Positions 10,439 to 17,600 of a stretch of 64,000 nucleotides of DNA are shown one piece after another (position 1 is the stretch's first letter; each line of letters begins with the position of its first letter). The notes under the pieces are model-generated. The model did not search any database. It was given only the letters and a program-made list of their open reading frames with translations, and was not told where the DNA came from. Made by a program: the position numbers and the translations under genes. The DNA is taken from positions 205,370 through 269,369 of the forward strand of contig CAWADG010000014.1 of the NCBI GenBank assembly GCA_963780815.1. Reading direction: 5' to 3'. Source of the DNA: VRUE01 sp963780815 (lineage in GTDB: Bacteria > Actinomycetota > Thermoleophilia > Solirubrobacterales > 70-9).

Positions 10439-11119
10439 ATGCAGGACGATGTGAGAAGGAAGCGGGCATGGCTGCCCTCACCGGCGATGGTCGTTGCGGT
10501 TATCGCCCTTTTCTTGGCGACGGCGGGTTCCGCGTTCGCCGTCAAGAAGTCGACCGAACTGCCCCCGAACTCGGTCGGCACCAAGCAGCTCAAGCCGAAG
10601 TCGGTGACCACGGGCAAGATCGCCAACGGCGCTGTCAAGACCAACAACATCGTCGACAAGTCGCTCACCCGCGATGACATCGCCGTCGGGAAGCTTCCCC
10701 CAGTCCCCTCCGCCACCAACGCCGATCAGACCGGCAACGCCGGCACGATCACCGGGCACACGGCCGCGTGCCCCGGCGGCACCACGCTGATCCGCGGCGT
10801 CTGCTTCGACTCGGCCTCGAACCCGGTCATCGGCTCGCTGACGAAAGCGCGTGACGCCTGCGCCGCCAAGGGCGGCTACCTGCCGAGCCCGCTGAAACTC
10901 TATTCGGCACGCGGCGTCCTCAACCTCGGAACCGGCGTCGGGAACGATGTCCAGTACACCGACACCTATTACGACAAACCGTACGAAACCAAAAAAGAAG
11001 AAGAAGAAGGCATTCCGATCGCCCCCTCGACAATCACCGTCGACGGCCAGGGCAACCTGGTCGAGCAGAGCGTCAACGACCCCGCCGAGTACACCTGCGC
11101 CTATCCGCTCGTTCGCTAG
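10439..11119 (+). CDS. Block 1 gene 1: secreted or membrane-anchored protein with NSVGTKQLK-type repeats and a Cys-rich C-terminal domain
   Basis: 226 aa, function unknown. ATG 10439 follows GGAGGAG. A hydrophobic segment at residues 14-31 is a signal peptide or anchor. Next come short imperfect repeats of the type NSVGTKQLKPKSV / GKIANGAVKTNNIVDKS, probably a beta-helical or coiled stalk. The C-terminal domain (about residues 105-226) has Cys residues in TTLIRGVCFDS, ARDACAAKGGYLP and EYTCAYPLVR, with a loose resemblance to lectin-like folds. A GAA/AAA-rich microsatellite near 10990 encodes a KKEEEEG insertion missing from the block 2 copy (28226-28876). It is the first gene of a tight cluster, with three bases to the next. 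Confidence 0.8.
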   Translation: MQDDVRRKRAWLPSPAMVVAVIALFLATAGSAFAVKKSTELPPNSVGTKQLKPKSVTTGKIANGAVKTNNIVDKSLTRDDIAVGKLPPVPSATNADQTGNAGTITGHTAACPGGTTLIRGVCFDSASNPVIGSLTKARDACAAKGGYLPSPLKLYSARGVLNLGTGVGNDVQYTDTYYDKPYETKKEEEEGIPIAPSTITVDGQGNLVEQSVNDPAEYTCAYPLVR

Positions 11120-11122
11120 TCG

Positions 11123-11923
11123 ATGAGGATGATTCGCGGAAAGAGGGCCGCCCTCGCGGCGGCGGTTGCGGTGGTCGCGGTCGGCGCCCTGGTGCTGGCC
11201 CCGACCAGCCAGGCGGTGCGCGTCCTCAAGGGCAACCTGGTCGTCGTCTTCGAAGGGACGATCAGCCCGTCGAAGCTGCCCCGGACCGGCACCGCGCCGG
11301 TCGGGGTTCAGATGGGCGGCAAGATCAAGACCACGGACGGCACCGCGCCGCCCAAACTCGAGCGGATCATCCTCGAAATCAACCGCCACGGGCAGCTGCA
11401 GACCAAGGGGCTGCCGAAGTGCTCGCTCGGCAAACTGCGCTCGATCTCCTCGCGGGGCGCGAAGCGGGCCTGCGGCGACTCTCTGATCGGATCGGGATCG
11501 GTCACCTCGCGGGTCTCGCTCCCGGGCCAGGGAGCCTTCGCCTCGATCGGGAAGCTGCAGGCGTTCAACGGCCGCCACAACGGCCACACGGCGATCTTCG
11601 CCCAGGTCGCCTCGGGGGCGCCGCTGCCGCTGACCTACGTGATCGTCTTCGAAGTCAAGAAGCGGGGCGGCGAATTCGCGACGCAATTGGTCGGGAAAAT
11701 GCCGCCGATCGCGTCCGAATACGGCTTCATCTCGGCCTTCAATCTTCTGCTCCGGCGCCAGTACTCGCTCCACGGCGAAAAGCTGAGCTACGCCTCGGCC
11801 GGATGCCCGGCGCCGTCCGGTTTCACCCAGGTCAACTTCCCGTTCGCGAAAGCGAGTTTCCAATTCGCCGATGGGCGGGTACTTTCCAGCAAGCTAGAAC
11901 GTCGATGCACGGCTAGGAGGTAG
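11123..11923 (+). CDS. Block 1 gene 2: secreted single-repeat relative of family A
   Basis: 266 aa, unrecognised. A signal peptide (hydrophobic residues 9-29) precedes a domain starting GNLVVVFEGTISPSKLP. The Cys pattern LPKCSLGKLRS…ACGDSLIGSGSV followed by IGKLQAFNG and PLPLTYVIVFEV resembles one repeat of the family A proteins (Cys, Cys, S-x-IG-x-G, then a beta-rich stretch). It is homologous to gene 3 next door and nearly the same length as 28880-29677 (265 aa). Three bases separate it from gene 1 and two from gene 3, so co-transcription is likely. The relation to family A is my inference from motif order. Confidence 0.8.
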   Translation: MRMIRGKRAALAAAVAVVAVGALVLAPTSQAVRVLKGNLVVVFEGTISPSKLPRTGTAPVGVQMGGKIKTTDGTAPPKLERIILEINRHGQLQTKGLPKCSLGKLRSISSRGAKRACGDSLIGSGSVTSRVSLPGQGAFASIGKLQAFNGRHNGHTAIFAQVASGAPLPLTYVIVFEVKKRGGEFATQLVGKMPPIASEYGFISAFNLLLRRQYSLHGEKLSYASAGCPAPSGFTQVNFPFAKASFQFADGRVLSSKLERRCTARR

Positions 11924-11925
11924 GA

Positions 11926-12702
11926 ATGCGGTTCAGAGGTAGGGGAATGCTGTTTGGAGCGCTGGCGATCATTGCTCTGCTCGGAGCGGTCGTCGTCGGC
12001 AACGCGATGGCCAAGAGCCAGAAAGTCGTCCTTGGCAATCTCGTGATCGAACTCGACGGCTCGGTCTCGCCGACCAAGCTCTCGAAGACGACCCCGCAGC
12101 CGATCACCCTCAACCTCTCCGGCAAAGCCGGAACCACCGACGGCACCCACGTGCCGCCGCTGAAAGAACTCTTCGTCGAATTCGACAAGAACGGCCACCT
12201 CAACACCAAGGGCATGCCGAGCTGCACGGTCGGCAAACTCCAGAGCACGCTGACCGCCCAGGCGAAGGCCGCCTGCGGCTCGGCGCTGATCGGTCAGGGC
12301 CAGGCGACCGCGGAGATCGCGTTCCCCGAACAGGCCCCGTTCTCGGCCGGCGGCCCGATCCTGATCTTCAACGGATCGCAGGGCAACAAGCAGATGCTGA
12401 TCTTCCACGTCTACGCCAGCGTCCCGGCGCCGACCACGTTCGTCTTCACCGCCCAGATCGGCAAGGGCAAGGGCCCCTACGGGACCTCCGCCAAAGTCAA
12501 GGTCCCGTCGATCACCTCGGGCCAGGGCTCGGTGACGTCGTTCAAAGTGAAGATCTTCAAAACCTTCAACTACAAGGGCAAGAAGCAGAGCGTTCTGACC
12601 GCGACCTGCAAGACCGGAACCCTGCAGGCACGGGGCGACTTCGTCTTCGCGGGCAAGAAACTCGAAGGGAAAGTCACCCGGCCCTGCACCCCGGCCAAGT
12701 GA
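11926..12702 (+). CDS. Block 1 gene 3: secreted single-repeat relative of family A, paralogue of gene 2
   Basis: 258 aa, unrecognised. ATG 11926 lies two bases after the gene 2 stop, behind an AGGAGG ribosome-binding site inside the gene 2 end. A signal peptide or N-terminal anchor covers about residues 8-28. The body matches gene 2 in layout (GNLVIELDGSVSPTKL, GHLNTKGMPSCTVGKLQS, ACGSALIGQGQ, PILIFNGS), so the pair arose by tandem duplication before the block was copied. The C-terminus has Cys at TATCKTG and RPCTPAK. The counterpart in block 2 is 29687-30451. The stop overlaps possible starts of gene 4. Confidence 0.8.
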   Translation: MRFRGRGMLFGALAIIALLGAVVVGNAMAKSQKVVLGNLVIELDGSVSPTKLSKTTPQPITLNLSGKAGTTDGTHVPPLKELFVEFDKNGHLNTKGMPSCTVGKLQSTLTAQAKAACGSALIGQGQATAEIAFPEQAPFSAGGPILIFNGSQGNKQMLIFHVYASVPAPTTFVFTAQIGKGKGPYGTSAKVKVPSITSGQGSVTSFKVKIFKTFNYKGKKQSVLTATCKTGTLQARGDFVFAGKKLEGKVTRPCTPAK

Positions 12703-12713
12703 TGAGGCCGACG

Positions 12714-13193
12714 ATGATCAAGAAGGCGATTGCGCTCAGCCTCACCGGGGTTCTGGCCCTCTCCATCGCGGCACCCGCCGCGATGGCGCTGACCCGCGAC
12801 GAATACAAGACCAAGGTCGAACCGATCTGCCAGAAGAACTCCGAAGCGAACGACAAGATCCTCAAAACCGTCCGCAAGGAAGTCAAGGAAGACAAGCTGA
12901 AGACGGCCGGGGCCAAATTCATCAAGGCCTCGACCGCGCTCACCACCACCTACAACGAACTGAAGGCGGTCGAACAGCCGGCCGAAGACGCGGCGAAGCT
13001 GACCAAGTGGCTCGGCTACGTCAAGACCGAGGCCAGCCTGTTCAAGAGCGCCGGTACCGCGCTCAAGGCCGGCAACAAGTCGAAGGCGCAGAAGTTCGTC
13101 AACCAGCTGACGTCGAATGCCAACAGGGCGAACGCTGAAGTTCTCTCGTTCAACTTCAAATCCTGCAAGTTCGAACCGTCCAAATACACCTGA
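12714..13193 (+). CDS. Block 1 gene 4: small secreted helical protein
   Basis: 159 aa, function unknown. ATG 12714 is preferred because the block 2 copy starts at the same residue and a GATGAGG site precedes it; in-frame GTG 12699 and ATG 12702 overlap the stop of gene 3. A signal peptide ends near PAAMA-LT. The mature part is Lys/Glu/Ala-rich and almost wholly helical, with only two Cys (PICQKNSEAND and FKSCKFEPSKYT) that could close the helical bundle. No enzyme motif is seen. Of its 11 Glu codons 10 are GAA, unlike the housekeeping genes in this window. Confidence 0.8.
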   Translation: MIKKAIALSLTGVLALSIAAPAAMALTRDEYKTKVEPICQKNSEANDKILKTVRKEVKEDKLKTAGAKFIKASTALTTTYNELKAVEQPAEDAAKLTKWLGYVKTEASLFKSAGTALKAGNKSKAQKFVNQLTSNANRANAEVLSFNFKSCKFEPSKYT

Positions 13194-13201
13194 GAGGCCC
13201 C

Positions 13202-13705
13202 CTGCGCGGTCTCTTCACAGCGCTGGCCCTGATGGGCATCCTCGTCCTCGCCTCCGGCTGCGGGGGCGGGGGCGGGGATGAAACCCAGCCGACCACGGTC
13301 TCCGAACGCGAGCAGCTGGAAGCCCTGGCGGAACCGCCGCCGCCACACGCCTCGTTCCTGCTGAAAAGCATCTACCGCGAGTTCCAGCCGCCGAAACCGA
13401 ACCCCGAAGTCAAGGGCTCGGCCGAGGCGATCAAGAGCGGCGAACGGGAATGCAAGGAAAAGACGCCGCTGGAAGTGCGGGAAGAGTTCATCGGCGAAAG
13501 TGATCTGAACGAAGCTCAGGAAGAAGTCGTCAACGAACTCGAGCGCTACGAAAAGCACCCGAGCCCCAGCTACCCCGCCGGCCAGCTCGGGGCGCTCGTC
13601 TACGAGAAGACCCTCCCGGAAGAGACCGCCGATTATGGGTTCCAAGGCTGCGTGTACTCGCTCTCGCTCGGGGTCAAGCGGGAACTGGAAAAGGGAAAGC
13701 CCTAG
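13202..13705 (+). CDS. Block 1 gene 5: putative lipoprotein, CTG start likely
   Basis: 167 aa if started at CTG 13202; ATG 13232 would cut the lipoprotein signal in half. From CTG it reads LRGLFTALALMGILVLASGC, a full signal with lipobox ASGC, and a GAGAGG site sits seven bases upstream. The mature part begins with a Gly run, then a Pro-rich and charged region, with two further Cys (ERECKEK, GFQGCVYS). Function unknown. This gene has no counterpart in block 2; the block 2 lipoprotein starts with the same CTG junction, suggesting deletion by recombination in the signal sequences. Confidence 0.65.
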   Translation: MRGLFTALALMGILVLASGCGGGGGDETQPTTVSEREQLEALAEPPPPHASFLLKSIYREFQPPKPNPEVKGSAEAIKSGERECKEKTPLEVREEFIGESDLNEAQEEVVNELERYEKHPSPSYPAGQLGALVYEKTLPEETADYGFQGCVYSLSLGVKRELEKGKP

Positions 13706-13751
13706 CGCTCGCGCTCAGGAGATCTTTAGCCCAGATTTGGACAATCCGTCG

Positions 13752-14468
13752 ATGCGCCGACTGCTGACAGCACTGGCCCTGCTGGGCATCCTGGCGATCG
13801 CCCAGGGCTGCGGCGGCGGGGACTCCACCTCGATCGAAACCACCGCCTCGGGCCCCGCCGAAACCACGGCCTCCGGCCAGGGCAGCGGCAACGGCGCCGA
13901 AGCCGAAGGCGGCTCCGGCGATGAGAGCGGCAACGGCAACGGCAACGGCGGCGGCGAAGGATCCTCCTCGGGCGGCGGCGCCAAGGGCCCGGGCCTGACC
14001 GAAAAGGCGCACTCAGACGTCAAGGGCTTCAAGCCCCCGCCCGGCGGCGACAACAGCATCCAGACCTTCGGCGCCGAAGCCGAAAGCACCGAAGAAGAAG
14101 AAATCACGACCGCGATGGCCTCCTTCCTTAGGGCGATGGCGGCCCGCGACTACCCGGCGATCTGCGAAGGCCTGAGCGAATCCAACCGCAGCCAGCTCGA
14201 ACAGCTCGCCAAACTGAAAAAGGAAATCGGCTCCGATTGCCCCTCGATCCTCAAGGCGCTCCTCGTCGGCCCCACCTCCGAAGCCAAGCAGGCCGCCGAA
14301 GGGACCGTCTACCAGGTCCGGGTCGAAGGCGAAGACGCCTTCGTCATGTTCACCCCGCTCGGCGGCACCGCCTCCTACTTCGTGATGAAACACGACCCCG
14401 ACGGCTGGAAGTCGACCACCCTCAGCAGCGGGGTCCCCTTCAACCCGTCGGCTGCCCCGGGGGGCTGA
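13752..14468 (+). CDS. Block 1 gene 6: Gly/Ser-rich lipoprotein, near-identical to 30951-31667
   Basis: 238 aa. ATG 13752 opens a lipoprotein signal MRRLLTALALLGILAIAQGC with lipobox AQGC (Cys 20). A long low-complexity linker rich in Gly, Ser, Asn and Glu (about residues 21-95) precedes a folded domain of about 120 residues (FLRAMAARDYPAICEGLS, then GTVYQVRVEGEDAFVMFTPL, then DPDGWKSTTLSSG). That domain resembles small NTF2-like/cone-fold lipoprotein domains, but this is a weak inference. It differs from the block 2 copy at only about five positions, far closer than the other block genes. Confidence 0.8.
   Translation: MRRLLTALALLGILAIAQGCGGGDSTSIETTASGPAETTASGQGSGNGAEAEGGSGDESGNGNGNGGGEGSSSGGGAKGPGLTEKAHSDVKGFKPPPGGDNSIQTFGAEAESTEEEEITTAMASFLRAMAARDYPAICEGLSESNRSQLEQLAKLKKEIGSDCPSILKALLVGPTSEAKQAAEGTVYQVRVEGEDAFVMFTPLGGTASYFVMKHDPDGWKSTTLSSGVPFNPSAAPGG
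13753..14464 (+). repeat. Long near-identical direct repeat, copy 1 (pairs with 30952-31663)
   Basis: About 712 bases match the second copy with only a handful of substitutions noticed, for example ATC/ACC in the IETT/TETT codon, AGC/ACC in GQGSG/GQGTG, and CTTAGG/CTGCGG. Identity starts one base into the start codon and stops at the stop codon. Confidence 0.85.
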
Positions 14469-14490
14469 GCTCGTCTCGAGCAGGGGTTTT
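14469..14490 (+). terminator. Weak candidate terminator after block 1
   Basis: A 5-bp stem (GCTCG 14469-14473, CGAGC 14477-14481) with a 3-base loop is followed after five bases by TTTT. The stem is short, so read-through is possible. Confidence 0.3.
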
Positions 14491-14510
14491 GGCCGGCTCC
14501 GATTTGGGGC

Positions 14511-14539
14511 TTGACAATCGTGACGCCATCTGGTGTTAT
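14511..14539 (+). promoter_or_regulatory. Sigma70-type promoter of module 2
   Basis: TTGACA at 14511-14516, a 17-base spacer and TGTTAT at 14534-14539. It is the best promoter match in the module region and lies between the end of block 1 and the B2 gene, implying a transcript starting near 14546 with a leader of about 130 bases. Confidence 0.75.
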
Positions 14540-14545
14540 GAGCCC

Positions 14546-14678
14546 GCTTCGAGTACGACCGGGTTCTTAGGGAGTACCTGAGCAGGGACGAGAGTCCAGG
14601 GAACAGGGAAAACCGAGTCCTCTCGGACACCGCTTGGGAAGGCGGCGTAGGGAGGCTCAATGGGAGAGGAGATAACGC
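14546..14678 (+). promoter_or_regulatory. Structured 5' leader of module 2
   Basis: The leader holds hairpin GGAC-GAGA-GTCC (14586-14597), the box GAACAGGGAA (14601-14610), hairpin CCGAG-TCCT-CTCGG (14613-14626) and a third possible stem CCGC/GCGG further on. It ends in GAGAGGAG ahead of the GTG start. The same hairpin-box-hairpin order with different stem bases precedes B4 (35333-35385). I do not recognise a known riboswitch class. Confidence 0.5.
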
Positions 14679-17600
14679 GTGAGGGATGCGGAATCGCGGT
14701 TCGCGGATTCGACTCATTGCGCCGGCGTAGGCCGGAGCCCGATGGGTGGAGCGTCCTCGAACCGCGCCGTGTCGACCGATGGAGACGGGAGTAGTGCGCT
14801 CGCAGGCCGGATCCTTCCGGCCGCCCTGGTTGCCCTACTCGGGCTCCTAATCTTCGCCCTTGGCGCCGGTCCGGTGTCGGCGGCGCAGCGGCACACCACC
14901 GTTAGCGGTGTCTTCGGCAATGACGGCACCAACGGGACATCCTGGAACGGCCGCGCCTCCGGCTGGAACAAGGCCGATAGCCAGTTTTACGGCATCGGGC
15001 CCGAAGACCTGCGGATCATCGCGGTCCCGACGATCGGTTCCTACACGTTCGTCAATCCCCCCAATGGCGCCACGCTCGACGGCGGCTATGTGGGAAACAA
15101 TGCCGAAGCGGATGTCGACAACAGCGGCGGGCCCCGCGACGGCGACCTCTACGTCGCCACCGAAAACAAGCAGCTCCGTGGCTTCGATGAAGGGGGCGAA
15201 TCCCTACCGAACTTCCCGATTCCGTTCGCGGGCAACATTTGCGGGGTCTCGGTCGACAACGAAGGCTTCGTCTGGGTCGGTGACAAGGGCACGGAATCGG
15301 TCGAAAGATTCAACCCTGCAAACGGCAACCTGGTCGAATCGGTCGGCGTCAGCGCCACCGGAATCCCCTGCGGGATCGAGGTCGACGAAGGCAACAGCGA
15401 CCTCTATGTGCACTCCGAAGACGGGACGATCTGGAAGTACACGAAATCCAGCGGCTACTCGACCCATGTTCAGCTGGCCGAAGGCGCCGGCCTGTTCACC
15501 GTCGACGCCAACAAAGGGGTCCTCTACTACACGGCCCCCGACGGCTACCTCCATGGGGTCAGCACCGCCACCGGCGAACCGACCGAGACAGTTGAAGCCC
15601 TGAGATACATATCGACCCTGCTCGAGGTGAACCCGGTCAACGACGCCATCTACGCCTTCAGCGGCAACGGCTCCTACGTCTTCGAGCTGCCGGTGTCGCA
15701 GGTTCCGAAATCGACCACCGAAGACCCGATCGCGGACAGCACCGTCAAGGGGACCGTCGACGCCGACGGGGCCGGCGCGATCACCGAATGCTTCTTCGAA
15801 TGGGGGACCAGCCCGGAATACGGCGAACCGACGGTCCCATGCTCGCCCGCACCGCCGTATGGCGCGAACGCCGCGGTGACGGCGGTCCTGCCGGGTACGA
15901 AAGAGGTCACCTACCACTACAGGGTCGTCGCCAAAAACGCCAACGTCGGCGGGATCGGCAGGGGCCTCGACAAGACGATCACTCCTCACTTCGTGCCGTT
16001 CCTGAAGACGGAAGCAGCGACCAACACCTCGAGGACGACGGCGAAACTCCATGCCTCGTTCCAGGGGAACGGCGAAGCGACGGAATACTACTTCGAGTGG
16101 GGCCCCAATGAAACCTACGGGACGAAAAGCAATGGCGGCTTCGTCAGCGCCGGGAGCCCGGCGGGTCACAAAGACCTCGAATTCGAAGCCACGGGCCTGA
16201 CCGCCGGAAAAACGTATCACTACCGAATCGTCGCCAAGAACGGACTTGGCGAAAGCAAAGCCGAAGACCGGACCTTCACCACCCTGCCCTCGGCTCGCAA
16301 CGTTGTCACCGAACCCGCCACCTCGGTCGAACCGACCTCTGCGACGCTGAACGGCAAATTCGACATCGACAACGAAGGCGGAGGCCCGACCAGCTACTAC
16401 TTCGAGTACGGCCTGACGACGGAATACGGCAGTAAGACCGCCGTTCCGCCGGGAACCCCGGCCGGCTCGACGCCGGGCACGTTCACCGTCAGCAAAACGA
16501 TCGAAGTGAACAAAGGCCTCACCTACCACTATCGGATAGTGGTGACAAATGCACTCGGCACGACCGTCGGCGCCGATCAGGTGTTCAAAACCCCGCAGGA
16601 GCCTCAGATCGCCTCGTTTACATCTTCTGAAGTGACGGCTACCACCGCAATTCTGAGCGCGACGATCAACCCCAACGGCGCCGAAACGAAATATCACTTC
16701 GACTACGGAATCACTCCGAGCTATGGCCAGGTTGCCCCGGTTCCGGACGGGACGGTCGGCAGCGGCGAAAATCCGGTCAAAGTCAGCCAGCAGCTCACGA
16801 ACCTCGAAGTCGGCGCCACCTACCACTTCCGGGTGGTTGCAACCAACCAGTGGGGCAATACAACCAGCGGCGACCAGACGTTTGCCTTCTTCACCGCAAA
16901 TTGCCCGAACGCCCATGTGCGCCAGGAGAGCGGGGCCGCCTACCTGCCCGACTGCCGCGCGTACGAGCTCGTGTCGCCCGAAGTCGCAGGCCCGGTGCAG
17001 CTCTTCCCGGGACAGGGGCTGGGGCCGATCGTCAACGAATTCATCCAGCACCCGCAGCCGTCGAACCTGGGCCTGGCCACGAACCCGTCCCGGTTCGCGT
17101 TCTGGGGCGGGATCGGCCAGATCAACGGCACCAATCCGCCCAACATCACTCAGGACCTCTACGTCTCAACCCGGACGAGCAACGGCTGGGTCACGCATTA
17201 CCCCGGCCTCGCAGAGAGCACCTCGTTCGCCTCCGGCGGGACGCACTGCAGCGCGAAGATGGACCTCTGCGAAAACTACGACGTCGAGGATCCGCTCCAT
17301 ATCGCCCCAGAAGACACCGGGTCGAACGCGCCCTACGTCTTCGATTCGAATCAGAACAGCGCCAGCGTCGGCCGCTTCCCGACGATGGTCGAAAAAGTTC
17401 CGGGTGGCGAAGAATTCACCGGACGGGGCGTCGCCTCCGCGGACTACTCGCATTACGCCTTCGGCACGAACGATGTGGAATTCGCACCGGGCGGCCTGAA
17501 AACAGCCCCTGGCTCGGCATATGACAACGATGTCGCCGCGAACACCGCGACGATCATCTCGAAACTCCCGAACGGCCCGGACATCCCGCAGGATCCGCTC

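Noticed and set aside
13635..13751. Extending the 13752 lipoprotein upstream to an in-frame ATG at 13635
   Set aside because: It would bury the lipoprotein signal inside the protein and overlap the previous gene; the block 2 copy has the same length from its own start.
14586..14660. Module 2 leader as a cobalamin or c-di-AMP riboswitch
   Set aside because: GGGAACAGGGAAAACC recalls parts of those consensus sequences, but the required core boxes are missing or out of order.
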